Positions 1-8,625 are shown, counted from the stretch's first letter. The stretch: DNA of 64,000 nucleotides from Actinomycetospora sp. TBRC 11914 (GCF_012933465.1 NZ_JABBND010000002.1:124001-188000), one strand, 5' to 3'. Notes: a model not told the origin generated them from the sequence alone. A program made the numbers and translations.

Positions 1-138
1 GTCGATCCCCAGGGTCACCGGGGAGGTCTGCTCGCCGCCGTCCTTGCGCCGGGTCACCACGATCGCGTGGTGCCGGGTGCGCAGGAACTCCGTGAGCTCC
101 TCGCGCTCGACCCGGTCGTTCGTCGCCGTCTTCGCCAC
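1..138 (-). CDS. PPOX-class (F420-type) oxidoreductase, 3' end outside window
   Basis: The reverse strand reads from a GTG at 138 as MAKTATNDRVEREELTEFLR, followed by a TRHHAIVVTRRKDGG stretch and then TSPVTLGID at the window edge. A short helix, then 'hAhVVTrrkDGspqtsPV', is the N-terminus of the pyridoxamine-5'-phosphate-oxidase-like split beta-barrel family, many of whose actinobacterial members bind F420. Only 46 codons are visible, so the cofactor and substrate cannot be judged. The start is chosen because the family motif begins about 25 residues in; the ribosome site is weak. It is divergent from coaA. Confidence 0.7.
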   Translation of the reverse strand, partial: MAKTATNDRVEREELTEFLRTRHHAIVVTRRKDGGEQTSPVTLGID

Positions 139-308
139 GGCCCCAGGGTACGGGCCGGGTCCGACACCCTCCGCACCGATGATCACTCCGGGGGCGAACC
201 GGGGCGGCGTGACCAGCGGCGCGCCGGGGTGCTGAATCGAGACCGCGACGTGACGTCCGGGACAGCCGGTGGCGGGCGGCGGGGTGGGCCCCGCCAGAAT
301 GGGACCCC

Positions 309-1244
309 ATGAGCGGGTCCCCGTTCGTCGACTTCGACCGTTCCGCCTGGGCCGAGCTGCGGGACGAGTCCGGCGACCTCCCCCTGACCGCGGACGAGCT
401 CGAGGAGCTCCGCTCCCTCGGCGACCCGGTGGACCTCGACGAGGTCCGGGACGTCTACCTGCCCGTCTCCCGGCTGCTCGACCTGCACGTGCGCGCCTCG
501 GCCGGGCTGCTCGAGGCGTACCGGACGTTCCTGCGCCAGGACGAGGAGCGCACCCCGTTCGTCATCGGGATCGCCGGGTCGGTGTCGGTCGGCAAGTCGA
601 CCACCGCCCGGCTGCTGCGCCTGCTGCTCGCGCGCTGGGACGACCACCCGGACGTCGCGCTGGTGACCACCGACGGGTTCCTCTACCCCAACGCCGAGCT
701 CGAGCGGCGGGGGATCATGACCCGCAAGGGGTTCCCGGAGTCCTACGACCGGCGGGCGCTGCTGCGGTTCGTCTCCGACGTCAAGGCGGGCAAGCCCGAG
801 GTCCCGGCGCCGGTCTACTCCCACCTCGTCTACGACGTGCTCGACGAGCAGCGCCCGGTGGCGCGGCCGGACATCCTCGTGCTCGAGGGGCTCAACGTGC
901 TGCAGCCGGCGCCGCAGACCGGGGAACGGGCGAGCGCGCTCGCGGTCAGCGACCTCATCGACTTCTCGATCTACGTCGACGCCCACCCCGCGGACGTCCG
1001 CCGCTGGTACATCGAGCGCTTCCTCGCGCTGCGCGAGACCGCGTTCCGCGACCCGGCGTCGTACTTCCGCCGCTACGCCGAGATGGACACCGAGGCGGCC
1101 CGGGCCCGCGCCGCGCAGCTCTGGGACGAGATCAACGGCCCGAACCTGCGGGAGAACATCGCGCCCACCCGGTCGCGGGCCGGGCTCGTGCTGACGAAGG
1201 GTCCTGATCACTCCGTGCGACGGATCCGGCTCCGCAAGCTCTGA
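309..1244 (+). CDS. coaA: Type I pantothenate kinase
   Basis: The 311-residue product phosphorylates pantothenate with ATP, the first and controlling step of coenzyme A synthesis, in the cytoplasm. The P-loop [12 protein letters not shown] lies near residues 91-102. Downstream segments [24 protein letters not shown] and LEGLNVLQ are the conserved type I CoaA blocks, and the C-terminus has the usual 'RENIxPTRxRAxLVLxKGxDH' layout. The length fits the family. ATG at 309 is the only start leaving a normal N-terminus ([15 protein letters not shown]). It stands alone between a divergent PPOX gene and a MarR gene. Confidence 0.96.
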   Translation: MSGSPFVDFDRSAWAELRDESGDLPLTADELEELRSLGDPVDLDEVRDVYLPVSRLLDLHVRASAGLLEAYRTFLRQDEERTPFVIGIAGSVSVGKSTTARLLRLLLARWDDHPDVALVTTDGFLYPNAELERRGIMTRKGFPESYDRRALLRFVSDVKAGKPEVPAPVYSHLVYDVLDEQRPVARPDILVLEGLNVLQPAPQTGERASALAVSDLIDFSIYVDAHPADVRRWYIERFLALRETAFRDPASYFRRYAEMDTEAARARAAQLWDEINGPNLRENIAPTRSRAGLVLTKGPDHSVRRIRLRKL

Positions 1245-1348
1245 GCTGCCCCCGGACGGCCGTACCGCTGGCCGGAAACAGGACGAAAGCGGCCGGAAAC
1301 ACCCCGCCCGGTGGTGTGTGCGGAGGCTAAGTAGTGCGACGATGAGGT

Positions 1349-1822
1349 ATGGCCGCCTCTTCGTCCGCCACCACCACCGAGCCGGGCACGCCGACGATCG
1401 ACGACCCGATGCTCCCCGCCCGCCTGCGCCTCGCGATCGGCCGGCTGAACCGCCGCATCCGCGTGGACTCCGCCGCGGTGCTGCCCCCGCTGCAGACCTC
1501 GGTGCTCGTCACGCTCGAGGAGCACGAGCCGCTGCGCCTCTCCGAGCTCGCCCGCCGCGAGGCGGTCACCCCGCCGACCATGAGCCGCGTCCTCGCCGCG
1601 CTCGACGACGCCGGGCTCCTGGTCCGCACGCCGGACCCGCAGGACGCGCGGTCGGCGCTCGTCGAGCTCTCGCCCGAGGGCCGCGCCATGATCGAGCAGC
1701 TGCGCACCGAGCGGACCGCGGTCCTCGCCGAGCGCCTGGAGCGGCTCGCCCCCGAGCACCGGGAGGCGCTCGCCGCGGCCGTGCCCGCGCTCGAGGCGCT
1801 GGTCACGATGCCCTCGGACTGA
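1349..1822 (+). CDS. MarR-family transcriptional regulator
   Basis: A 157-residue winged-helix protein. The core 'LRLSELARREAVTPPTMSRV' followed by LAALDDAGLLVRTPDPQDARS is the MarR recognition helix and wing, where DxR in the wing contacts the minor groove. Flanking helices at both ends would form the dimer interface. No adjacent co-oriented target gene shows what it senses; the next gene (DUF664) is about 140 bases away. It is not closely similar to the three MarR proteins at 11.6, 12.1 and 37.7 kb. Confidence 0.88.
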   Translation: MAASSSATTTEPGTPTIDDPMLPARLRLAIGRLNRRIRVDSAAVLPPLQTSVLVTLEEHEPLRLSELARREAVTPPTMSRVLAALDDAGLLVRTPDPQDARSALVELSPEGRAMIEQLRTERTAVLAERLERLAPEHREALAAAVPALEALVTMPSD

Positions 1823-1959
1823 GTCCCCGTGCGGGCCCGACCCCCGATAGCGGCTTGTCGCGGACGGGTCGGGCAGGCATGCTCCCTCGTTGCCCCTTGT
1901 GGGAGGGCGCCCCGCGGGGGTGGCGCCGCGCGCCCGCACCGGCCGACCCCGGGACGAGA

Positions 1960-2547
1960 GTGACCTTCGACGAGCAGCACGGCCGTGACCCCGACGCACC
2001 GGGGCACGACGACGGCGACACCGGCCCCGTGGCCTTCCGCGCTCCCGTCCGACGCCGGCATCCCCCCGAGGTGGCCGACGAGCGCGAGGCCCTCGAGGGC
2101 TGGCTCGACTACTTCCGCAGCCAGGTGGTCCTGGCGCTCGACGGCCTGCCCCCGGCGGCCCTGCGCCGCCGGGTCCCGGAGACCGGCGCCAGCCTCACCG
2201 GCATCGTCCGGCACCTCACCGAGCTCGAGCGGATCTGGCTCGTCGAGCGCTGGGGCGAGCGCGGCGGCCGCGCGTCGTACTCGTTCAGCTACGTCGACGA
2301 CTCCGACGAGGCCTTCCGCGTGAGCGGCCTCGAGGACCCGGCGATGTTGGTCGGCGACTACCAGGAGGTCTGCGAGAAAGGACGCGACGCGCTGGCCGGC
2401 GCCGAGTCCCTCGACGACACGGTCCGCGACGACCGGCGCGGCCACATCGAGCTCCGGTGGATCCTGCTGCACCTGATCACGGAGACGGCACGGCGCGCGG
2501 GGCAGGCGCAGGCGCTGCGCGAGGTGCTGCTGGCCGCGGAGGGCTGA
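1960..2547 (+). CDS. DinB/DUF664-family protein
   Basis: A 195-residue product. After about 45 charged residues it reads EREALEGWLDYFRSQVV, then SLTGIVRHLTELERIWL, and ends with HIELRWILLHLITETARRAGQ. This is the DinB four-helix layout, with the first His in 'xxHLTELEr' and the late 'HLITETARR.GQ' supplying the metal-site residues of DUF664 proteins. Members are putative metal-dependent thiol transferases; the substrate here is unknown. The GTG at 1960 follows GGGACGAG. A longer reading in the same frame exists but has no family similarity. Confidence 0.82.
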   Translation: MTFDEQHGRDPDAPGHDDGDTGPVAFRAPVRRRHPPEVADEREALEGWLDYFRSQVVLALDGLPPAALRRRVPETGASLTGIVRHLTELERIWLVERWGERGGRASYSFSYVDDSDEAFRVSGLEDPAMLVGDYQEVCEKGRDALAGAESLDDTVRDDRRGHIELRWILLHLITETARRAGQAQALREVLLAAEG

Positions 2548-2597
2548 CGGCGGCCCGCCGCGGCGACGCCTCAGCTCGCCGCGACGACCGCCCGGCG

Positions 2598-3398
2598 TCA
2601 GCGTGCCGCGACGACGGAGAAGTCGTCGGTGAAGCAGACCTTGCCGGCGATGCCGCGGGACTCGTCGCGGGGCGCCTCGTAGGACCACGCGCCATCGACG
2701 ATCTCGGTGCTGCCCGCCTGGACCGCCCAGTAGCTCGCGACACCCTTGTAGGGGCACACCGTCGTCGTGCCGCTGGGGCGCAGCTCGGCGTGGACGTCGG
2801 CGCGGTCGACGTAGAAGCGGACGTCGAGGCCGGTCTCGTCGAGCAGGACGGCGTGCGTGGTCCGCGCGACGACGGTGCCGTCGGGGGCGGTGACGGTGAC
2901 CTCGCGGCTGGTCGGGCGCAGGTCGACGCGGTGGTAGGGGTCGGTGAGGTGCCCGAGCACCTCCTCGTCCTCGTCGAGCCAGCGGTCGGCGGCGCTCATC
3001 GGGAGGGCGACGAGCCCGGCCAGCCAGGACGCGTCGGGCTTCGGGTCGGGGTAGGACCACACGGCGTTCTCGATCGTGCGGGAACCGACGGTGAGGTGCT
3101 GGTAGCTCGCGTCGCCCTTGAACGGACAGTGCGTCGAGTGGTCGCTGGGGGACAGGAGCTCGGCCCGGACGTCCTCGGCGGGCAGGTAGAGCTGCGGGCC
3201 GAGACCGGTCTCGTGCAGCAGCGCGCCCCGGACGGTGTCGAGCACGACCACCTCGTTGCCCTCGCCGTCGTCGACCAGGGCACGGACCCGCCGCCGGAAC
3301 GGCTCGAGCAGCAGCGAGTGGGCCGGGCCCTCGACGGTGAACGTCCGGGTCTCGGGCAGGGATCGGGAGAGCGGTCCGCCGAAGCGCGTCAGTGCCAT
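2598..3398 (-). CDS. Tandem DUF427 domain protein
   Basis: A 266-residue protein made of two DUF427 beta-tent domains, about residues 35-115 and 160-255. Each has the signature 'hCPFKGdASYqhl' or 'vCPYKGvASYWav', preceded by 'LLhETGLgpqlYlP' or 'LLDETGLDVRFYVD' and followed by a WSYp/WSYE strand. The family is widespread in actinobacteria and has no firmly assigned biochemical role. The gene is convergent with the DUF664 gene and is followed upstream on the same strand by a methyltransferase. Confidence 0.9.
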   Translation of the reverse strand: MALTRFGGPLSRSLPETRTFTVEGPAHSLLLEPFRRRVRALVDDGEGNEVVVLDTVRGALLHETGLGPQLYLPAEDVRAELLSPSDHSTHCPFKGDASYQHLTVGSRTIENAVWSYPDPKPDASWLAGLVALPMSAADRWLDEDEEVLGHLTDPYHRVDLRPTSREVTVTAPDGTVVARTTHAVLLDETGLDVRFYVDRADVHAELRPSGTTTVCPYKGVASYWAVQAGSTEIVDGAWSYEAPRDESRGIAGKVCFTDDFSVVAAR

Positions 3399-3449
3399 GT
3401 CGGTGCGAGCGCCGGGCGCATGGCGGCGTATTCCGTCCGGGGGCGCCGT

Positions 3450-4079
3450 TCAGCGACGCGTGGCACTCACCCCGAAGACGGGGTCGCCGGCCGAGGGCCG
3501 CGTCTCGACCACCGGCTCGGCGAACGCGCCCGACGCGCGGAAGTAGGCGGCGACGATGCGCTGGTGCCCGGCGTCGTCGGTCGCGAGCCAGCCGCGCACG
3601 GCCTTCGTCGGGAAGCAGCGGTTCGAGAAGGCCAGCGCGAAGCGGCCGCCCGAGCGCAGCACCCGCGCGACGTCGCGGAACACCGCGACCGGGCTCGTCA
3701 GGTAGTCGACCGAGACGGTGCAGACCACGGTGTCGAAGGACGCGTCGGGGAAGGGCAGGCGCGGGTCGGCGTTGAGGTCGTGCACCACGCGCTCGTGCGC
3801 CCAGGTGTTGGAGCCCAGCTCGGCGGCGTTCATGCCGAGGACCGTGAGGTGCCGCGGCGGCGTCGAGAGGTGCGAGACCCACGACGACATGAGGTCCAGG
3901 ACGTCGCCGTCGACGCCGACCTCGTCGTACCAGGCGGACACCGCGGCCACCGCCGCGTCGTCGATGTGCTGCACGAGCCGGGGCGGACCGTAGAACTCGG
4001 CGTCGTCGCGCTCGTCGGAGCGGTCGAAGAACCCCGGCGGGAAGGTGGACCCGATGGCGGGGCCGGCGGTGTCGGACAC
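3450..4079 (-). CDS. Class I SAM-dependent methyltransferase
   Basis: A 209-residue protein. Motif I is the variant 'DVLDLMSSWVSHLS' around residues 60-73. It is followed by VLGMNAAELGSNTWA, a 'HDLNADPrLPFPDASFDTVVCTVSVDYL' block (motifs II-III of type-11 methyltransferases), and 'VFRDVARVLRSGGRFALAFSN'. The fold binds S-adenosylmethionine; the acceptor is unknown. GTG at 4079 follows CGGGGAC and gives a compact N-terminus. It is divergent from the DUF2071 gene with about 50 bases between, so the two may share a promoter region. Confidence 0.87.
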   Translation of the reverse strand: MSDTAGPAIGSTFPPGFFDRSDERDDAEFYGPPRLVQHIDDAAVAAVSAWYDEVGVDGDVLDLMSSWVSHLSTPPRHLTVLGMNAAELGSNTWAHERVVHDLNADPRLPFPDASFDTVVCTVSVDYLTSPVAVFRDVARVLRSGGRFALAFSNRCFPTKAVRGWLATDDAGHQRIVAAYFRASGAFAEPVVETRPSAGDPVFGVSATRR

Positions 4080-4130
4080 GTCCCCGGGTGCCCGCGCGTG
4101 GGACCGCGCACTCCGGGGCACGTCAGTGCG

Positions 4131-4877
4131 GTGAGCGCACCCGCCGTCGAACCCGTCACCGTGCACGCGCCCGGCTACTCCGGGCCGACGATGATGACGC
4201 AGTCCTGGCGCGACGCCGGGTTCCTGCACTGGGCCGTGGACCCCGCCGACGTGGCGCCGCTGCTGCCGCGCGGGGTGCACCCCGACGTCGCCGACGGCGC
4301 CACCTACGTCGGGCTCGTGCCGTTCCGCATGGTCGGCGCCGGCGTCGCCCGCGGGCCGTCGGTGCCCTGGTTCGGGACGTTCCTCGAGACCAACGTCCGG
4401 CTCTACACCGTCGACGACACCGGCCGCCGCGGCATCGTGTTCCGCAGCCTCGACGCCTCGCGGCTCGCGGTGGTCCTCGGCGCGCAGGCCGCGTTCGGGC
4501 TGCCCTACCGGTGGGCGCGGATGGCGTTCTCCCACACCGACGGCACGGTCTGCTACCGGACGGTCACGCGCACCGGCGGGCACCGCAGCGTCGTGGCCCT
4601 GCGCCTCGGGGAGCCCGTCGCGGGCGACCCGCTCGCGGACTTCCTCACCGCGCGCTGGGGGCTGCACGAGGCGCACGCGGGCGTGACCTGGTACGTCCCC
4701 AACGTCCACGAGCCGTGGCCGTTGCGTCGGGCCGAGCTCCTGACCTGCGACGACGAGCTCGTCGCGGCGGCAGGCTTCCCCGCGCTCGCCGGGCGGCCGC
4801 CGGACCTCGTGCACTTCTCGACGGGCGTGACGGTGCGGTTCGGGTTCCCGCGCCCGGCCCTGCACGCGTCGCGCTGA
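4131..4877 (+). CDS. DUF2071 (YqjF-like) protein
   Basis: A 248-residue protein of the DUF2071/YqjF family, structurally related to acetoacetate decarboxylase. Visible features are 'MTQSWRDAGFLHWAVDPADV..LLPRGVHPDVADG', 'TYVGLVPFRM', 'FLETNVRLYT', 'GIVFRSLDASRLAVV' and the late 'VHFSTGVTVRFGFPRP'. Members have no proven reaction. GTG at 4131 gives the normal N-terminus; upstream codons in frame read through unrelated sequence. Confidence 0.85.
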   Translation: MSAPAVEPVTVHAPGYSGPTMMTQSWRDAGFLHWAVDPADVAPLLPRGVHPDVADGATYVGLVPFRMVGAGVARGPSVPWFGTFLETNVRLYTVDDTGRRGIVFRSLDASRLAVVLGAQAAFGLPYRWARMAFSHTDGTVCYRTVTRTGGHRSVVALRLGEPVAGDPLADFLTARWGLHEAHAGVTWYVPNVHEPWPLRRAELLTCDDELVAAAGFPALAGRPPDLVHFSTGVTVRFGFPRPALHASR

Positions 4878-4896
4878 CGCATCACAGGGTGACCGG

Positions 4897-5694
4897 TCAG
4901 GGGTTCGCCAGCCAGGCCGACCACTGGGCGGCGAACCGTTCCGCGACCTCCGCCGCCGTGTCGCCGTAGAGCACCGCGCGGACCTCGTGGACGGGGTCGG
5001 TCCCGGTCGTGGCGAGGGTGGCGACGCCGGGCGCGGGCGCGTCGAGCAGGAGCAGCGCGGCACTGTGGTGGTGGCCGGCCCGGCGCTCCAGGCAGGTGCC
5101 CGCGAACGGCGGGACGCCGCGGAACGCGGTGACCGGCTGTCGGGGGACGAGGACGCCGACCTGGGAGAGGAAGCGGGCGTGCGCGCGCTCGTGGCCGCTG
5201 TCGGCGGAGCGCCCCCGCGACGGCCCCCAGGCGTGGACGGCGGCGCCCGTCCCGACCCGGTCACCGAAGTGCCGGAGGTGCACGGCGAGCGCGGACAGCG
5301 CCGTCGCCGCCCGCTCGCGCAGCGCGGTGCCCGGCTCGCGGGCGGCCGCGGCGCCCAGGCCCGTCGTCGCCACCCGCACCGCGGTGGTCCCGGCGCCGTG
5401 CGGCGCGACGGTCCAGGTGGTGGTGAGCACGGCGTGCTCGCCGGCGACGACGACGTCGGCCTCGGTCACCAGCCGGTGCCCGGGCTCCCGGGCGACGACC
5501 CGCACGGCGTCCTCGCCCCCGGTGGCGACCGCGATCGTGCCGTCGGCCCGCGACTCGACGTGCGCCGGCTCCAGCCAGGCCCGCACGTCGGGGAGGGCGA
5601 CGACGGCGTCCCAGGCCAGCTCCGGCGTGGCCGGGACCGCGACGGCGACCTCGACGGCGTCGGTGGTGGACGCGTCCGTGGACGGCTCGGTCAT
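4897..5694 (-). CDS. SRPBCC (AHSA1/START-like) protein
   Basis: A 265-residue protein. The N-terminal half (VEVAVAVPATPELAWDAVVA, then 'DVRAWLEPAHVESRADGTIAVAT') is a Bet v1/SRPBCC lipid-binding fold of the AHSA1 type. The C-terminal half (SGHERAHARFLSQVGVLVPR onward) resembles a second, diverged copy of that fold. The ATG lies two bases past the stop of the VIT1-like gene, so the two are co-transcribed. No ligand can be assigned. Confidence 0.78.
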   Translation of the reverse strand: MTEPSTDASTTDAVEVAVAVPATPELAWDAVVALPDVRAWLEPAHVESRADGTIAVATGGEDAVRVVAREPGHRLVTEADVVVAGEHAVLTTTWTVAPHGAGTTAVRVATTGLGAAAAREPGTALRERAATALSALAVHLRHFGDRVGTGAAVHAWGPSRGRSADSGHERAHARFLSQVGVLVPRQPVTAFRGVPPFAGTCLERRAGHHHSAALLLLDAPAPGVATLATTGTDPVHEVRAVLYGDTAAEVAERFAAQWSAWLANP

Positions 5695-5696
5695 CC

Positions 5697-6425
5697 TCAG
5701 CCGACCGCCGTGCCCACGAGGGACCCGATGCCGTAGGTGACCGCGAGGCCGAGCGCGCCGCCGATCACCACGCGCAGCACTGCCTTGCGGACCGAGCTGC
5801 CGCCCAGGGTCGCCGAGATCCACCCGGCGAGGCCGAGCGCGACGAGCACGGCCACGAACGTCACCGGCACCCGCCAGCCCGCGGGCGGGAGCAGGATCGC
5901 GAGCATCGGCAGGATGCCGCCGAGGGTGAACGCCAGCGCCGAGGCGCCCGCCGCCTGCCACGGGCTGGAGAGCTCCTCGGGGTCGATGCCGAGCTCGGCC
6001 TCGACGTGCGCGGCGAACGCGTCGTGGTCGGTCAGCTCGCGGGCGACCTGCTCGGCGGTCTCGGGCGAGAGTCCCTTGCCCTCGTAGATCGCGGTCAGCT
6101 CGGCGAGCTCGTCCTCGGGGTCCTCGGCGAGCTCCCGGCGCTCCTTGGCGAGCATCGAGCGCTGCGAGTCGCGCTGACTGGACACCGACACGTACTCGCC
6201 GAGGGCCATCGACACCGCCCCCGCGACGAGGCCGGCGACCCCGGCGGTGAGGATCGGCGCGCGCTCGGCGGTCGCCCCGGCGACGCCGAGCACGATGCCG
6301 GCGACGGACACGATGCCGTCGTTGGCGCCGAGCACCCCGGCGCGCAGCCAGTTGAGGCGGGCGTCGCTGGCCTCGGTGTGGGGCTCGTGCTCGTGGGTGG
6401 GGAGCACCGCGCGGTCGTCGGTCAC
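5697..6425 (-). CDS. VIT1/CCC1-family transporter
   Basis: A 242-residue membrane protein of the vacuolar iron transporter family. The N-terminus has 'LNWLRAGVLGANDGIVSVAGIVLGVAGA', and helix 2 has 'VAGLVAGAVSMALGEYVSVSSQRD', both diagnostic. A cytoplasmic metal-binding helix pair with many Glu residues (ERRELAEDPEDELAELTAIY) follows, then three C-terminal helices. Relatives move Fe2+ or Mn2+ out of the cytoplasm. GTG at 6425 puts the usual short His-rich leader (THEHEPHTEAS) at the N-terminus; its ribosome site is poor, so the start is moderately sure. Confidence 0.88.
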   Translation of the reverse strand: MTDDRAVLPTHEHEPHTEASDARLNWLRAGVLGANDGIVSVAGIVLGVAGATAERAPILTAGVAGLVAGAVSMALGEYVSVSSQRDSQRSMLAKERRELAEDPEDELAELTAIYEGKGLSPETAEQVARELTDHDAFAAHVEAELGIDPEELSSPWQAAGASALAFTLGGILPMLAILLPPAGWRVPVTFVAVLVALGLAGWISATLGGSSVRKAVLRVVIGGALGLAVTYGIGSLVGTAVG

Positions 6426-6799
6426 GACCGGGGAGCACACCACGAACCGGGCACGACGACCACTTCCGCGCAGCCCGCCATCACCGGTGCCCCCGCGAGG
6501 GGAGCCTTGCCTGGGCCGGGCCACGGGCACCGCGGTGGCCCCCGTCGGAGCGGGTCCGGACGGTCCCGGGCGGCCCACTGAGGTACGGCTGCCCTCGCCC
6601 GGGCACGCCGGCGGCGAGACGGACACCACCCCGACGGCCCAGTCCGGCCGAAGGGCGCCCTTGGTCGGGCCCGGCCCGCCGGGGGAGAAGGGCCGGTGGT
6701 CCCGCCGCGGCAGGACCGCCGCCCCCTCGCGTCCCGGCCGGGCGACCTCCAGCCTGGGTGCGCAGGGCGAGCCCCGCCCGGGCTCGGAAGGGGTGGAGC
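6426..6799. other. Intergenic region with several DosR-like boxes
   Basis: 374 bases without a convincing gene, between the divergent VIT1-like gene and a run of small plus-strand genes. It contains two good matches to the recurring 14-mer (6690-6703 and 6712-6725) and a weaker one near 6645-6660 (CGCCCTTCGGCCGG on the minus strand). Reading frames crossing it are shadows of high GC content. Confidence 0.6.
6690..6725 (+). promoter_or_regulatory. Paired DosR-like boxes before the 6800 gene
   Basis: On the minus strand 6690-6703 reads GGGACCACCGGCCC, with both half-sites of the recurring box intact. On the plus strand 6712-6725 reads AGGACCGCCGCCCC and ends 74 bases before the ATG at 6800, the usual distance. 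Binding by the 15410 regulator is inferred, not shown. Confidence 0.5.
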
Positions 6800-7009
6800 A
6801 TGGCCGTCGAGCTGTCCGAGGCCCAGGCCGGAGCGGTCGCGGTGTTCCTGGCGGGGCACCTGGGCGACCTGTCCGCCGAGATCGCCGCCACCGAGAACCC
6901 GTCCTACCGGCGGGAGCTCCTCGAGCGCCGGGAGCTCCTGCGCGCGGCGCTGTCCGCGCTGTCGCGGTCCCCGGTGCCTCCCGAGGAGGCCGGCGGGGTC
7001 CCGGTCTGA
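6800..7009 (+). CDS. Small helical hypothetical protein
   Basis: A 69-residue protein. ATG at 6800 follows a strong GGAAGGGGTGGAG site; a longer in-frame start at 6758 lacks one. The product is a predicted two-helix hairpin rich in Leu, Arg and Glu (VELSEAQAGAVAVFLAGHLG, then YRRELLERRELLRAALSALS), with no membrane segment or known motif. It sits about 75 bases after a DosR-like box and 30 bases before another small gene, so it may belong to the putative DevR regulon. The function is unknown. Confidence 0.65.
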   Translation: MAVELSEAQAGAVAVFLAGHLGDLSAEIAATENPSYRRELLERRELLRAALSALSRSPVPPEEAGGVPV

Positions 7010-7039
7010 GGCGTCACGGGCGCTCCCGAGGAGGAATCG

Positions 7040-7240
7040 ATGACCATCGTCGGCCGCAGGATCGGCACGCGCGCGGCGCGGGAGGGCAGGCGGGTGCGCC
7101 CCGTCCGGGCCCGTGACGACGGGCGGACGGCGGCGCCGGGACCGGAGGGCCCGCCGCCGGGCTGGTGGTGGACCGGCGGCGGGACGGCCGCCGCGCCCCG
7201 GTCCCTCGGGGACGACACCCCGGTGCGCCCCCGGCCCTGA
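7040..7240 (+). CDS. Small basic Pro/Gly-rich hypothetical protein
   Basis: 66 codons starting with ATG after a near-perfect GAGGAGG ribosome site, 30 bases downstream of the 6800 gene. The product begins MTIVGRRIGTRAAREGRRVR and ends in a Pro/Gly/Trp-rich disordered stretch (PPPGWWWTGGG). No family is recognised. The start signal is the main evidence, since composition in such GC-rich DNA proves little. Confidence 0.5.
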   Translation: MTIVGRRIGTRAAREGRRVRPVRARDDGRTAAPGPEGPPPGWWWTGGGTAAAPRSLGDDTPVRPRP

Positions 7241-7272
7241 GTCGACCTCGGGTCCGGCGACTCCCCGTGACC

Positions 7273-7286
7273 GGGTCTTCGGACCC
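7273..7286 (+). promoter_or_regulatory. DosR-like box or UUCG hairpin
   Basis: GGGTCTTCGGACCC matches the recurring 14-mer at 11 of 14 positions and ends 65 bases before the ATG at 7352. It is also a perfect 5-base stem closed by a cUUCGg tetraloop, so an RNA hairpin is an alternative reading. Confidence 0.4.
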
Positions 7287-7351
7287 TCGCGGCGGCTCCC
7301 CGGCCTGCCGACGCTGGTCACGGACCGCCGGCGGACCGACGAGGAGGAGCC

Positions 7352-7822
7352 ATGACCGACTACAGCACCGAACCGCGCACCGACACCCGGGCCGGGACGC
7401 GACCACCCGGTGCCCCGATGCCCACCGGCGTCCGCGAGCCCGCCATGAGCGGCTGGGTGCGCTTCGCCGGGATCATCATGGTCGTCGTCGGCGTCTTCGG
7501 GGTGATCGAGGGTCTCTACGCCCTGTTCACCCCCACCTACTACGTGTCCGTCAACGGCGTGCTCGTCGCCTTCGGACTCGGCACCTGGGCCTGGATCCAC
7601 CTCATCGTCGGCGCCGTGACGGCCCTGGTCGGCGCCGGGATCCTCAGCGGTGACCAGCCCTGGGCCCGCGTGGCGGGGATGGTGATCGTCGGCATCCACG
7701 CGCTCGTGCAGCTGGTGTGGCTGCCGGCGGCGCCGCTGTGGTCCATCCTCCTGATCGCCCTCGACGTCGCGATCCTGGCCGCCCTGGCGGGGGCCGGGCA
7801 GCGGGACCGATCAGAGATCTGA
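7352..7822 (+). CDS. Four-helix DUF7144-like membrane protein
   Basis: A 156-residue membrane protein. A soluble leader of about 33 residues precedes 'MSGWVRFAGIIMVVVGVFGVIEGLYALF', then three more hydrophobic helices (GVLVAFGLGTWAWIHLIVGA, ARVAGMVIVGIHALVQLVWL, LWSILLIALDVAILAALAG). This layout is the actinobacterial DUF7144 family of unknown function. ATG follows GAGGAGGAGCC. A DosR-like box lies 65 bases upstream, and the gene is eight bases from the next ATG, suggesting co-transcription. Confidence 0.8.
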   Translation: MTDYSTEPRTDTRAGTRPPGAPMPTGVREPAMSGWVRFAGIIMVVVGVFGVIEGLYALFTPTYYVSVNGVLVAFGLGTWAWIHLIVGAVTALVGAGILSGDQPWARVAGMVIVGIHALVQLVWLPAAPLWSILLIALDVAILAALAGAGQRDRSEI

Positions 7823-7829
7823 GGGTCCG

Positions 7830-8489
7830 ATGATCTCCCAGGAGCACGACGGGAGGACCGCGGAGGTCCCGGACGGCCTGCCGGTCCTCTCGGTCGGGAG
7901 GCACCGGGCCCCGGACCGGGGCTCGTGCGTGATGGAGTACGTCTCGGTGCTGGCGGGCGAGCCGTGGAGCGACCACCCGCGCTGCACCGACCGCGCGCTG
8001 GGCGAGCTCGCGCGCCGCGTCAACGACGACGTCCGGGCGCCCGCGCGGCCCGCGCTGGCGCTGCTCGCGCCCCGGCTGGCCGGGGCGGTGGGGCCGGGCG
8101 TCGCGACGGACGTGGTGGTGCGGGCGGTGGCGCGCGCCGGCCTGCAGCACGCACCGGAGGACCCGGTGCTGCGGCGGGTGCACCGCCGCGCGGCCCGGCG
8201 GCTCGCGCGCGACGACGGGTCGTGGTCCGGGCACCTGCGGGTCGCCCTGGTGCGCTGGGGCCGGGCGGTGACCGGGGCCGGCGTCGGCGACGTCTATCAC
8301 CGGTTCTGCTGCGTGCAGCAGGGGCTCCCGCGGGCGGCGCGGGACGCGGCCCGCGTCCGCGCCCTCGCCCTCGCGACCGAGGACGTGCGCCGTTGGCTGG
8401 CGGTGCCCGAGACGCCCGATCCGTGCGACCCGGACCTGCCGGGCCGCGGGGCACGCCGGACCGGGACGACGCAGCCGGCCTCCTCCTGA
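7830..8489 (+). CDS. Actinobacterial conserved hypothetical protein
   Basis: A 219-residue protein with the N-terminal signature 'RGSCVMEYVSVLAGEPWSDHPRCTDRALGELARRVND', seen in a widespread actinobacterial hypothetical family. The rest is helical and Ala/Arg-rich, with a Cys pair in VYHRFCCVQQG. There is no membrane segment or catalytic motif. ATG follows GAGGGTCCG and lies eight bases after the DUF7144-like gene. The function is unknown. Confidence 0.7.
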   Translation: MISQEHDGRTAEVPDGLPVLSVGRHRAPDRGSCVMEYVSVLAGEPWSDHPRCTDRALGELARRVNDDVRAPARPALALLAPRLAGAVGPGVATDVVVRAVARAGLQHAPEDPVLRRVHRRAARRLARDDGSWSGHLRVALVRWGRAVTGAGVGDVYHRFCCVQQGLPRAARDAARVRALALATEDVRRWLAVPETPDPCDPDLPGRGARRTGTTQPASS

Positions 8490-8538
8490 CGGCGGTGCCG
8501 GGCCCTCACCGGGGCGGACCCCATGTCCCGGGCCCGGA

Positions 8539-8552
8539 GGGACCTTCGGCCC
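8539..8552 (+). promoter_or_regulatory. DosR-like box, exact GGGACCTTCGGCCC
   Basis: An exact copy of the recurring 14-mer ends 73 bases before the zinc-ribbon gene at 8626, which heads the acetamidase cluster. Its half-site arrangement (GGGAC, four bases, G-Y-CCC) equals that of the mycobacterial DosR box. Confidence 0.65.
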
Positions 8553-8625
8553 TGATGGGCCCGGCGCCGCGCGCGGACCGTTCCCCCTCCCGGCCGACGA
8601 GGGCCGGAGCGGGAGGGAGGTCCTC

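Noticed and set aside
7113..7355. 80-codon frame overlapping the 7040 gene
   Set aside because: No ribosome site and only Arg/Pro/Gly-rich sequence. The 7040 and 7352 genes on either side have strong GAGGAGG-type sites.
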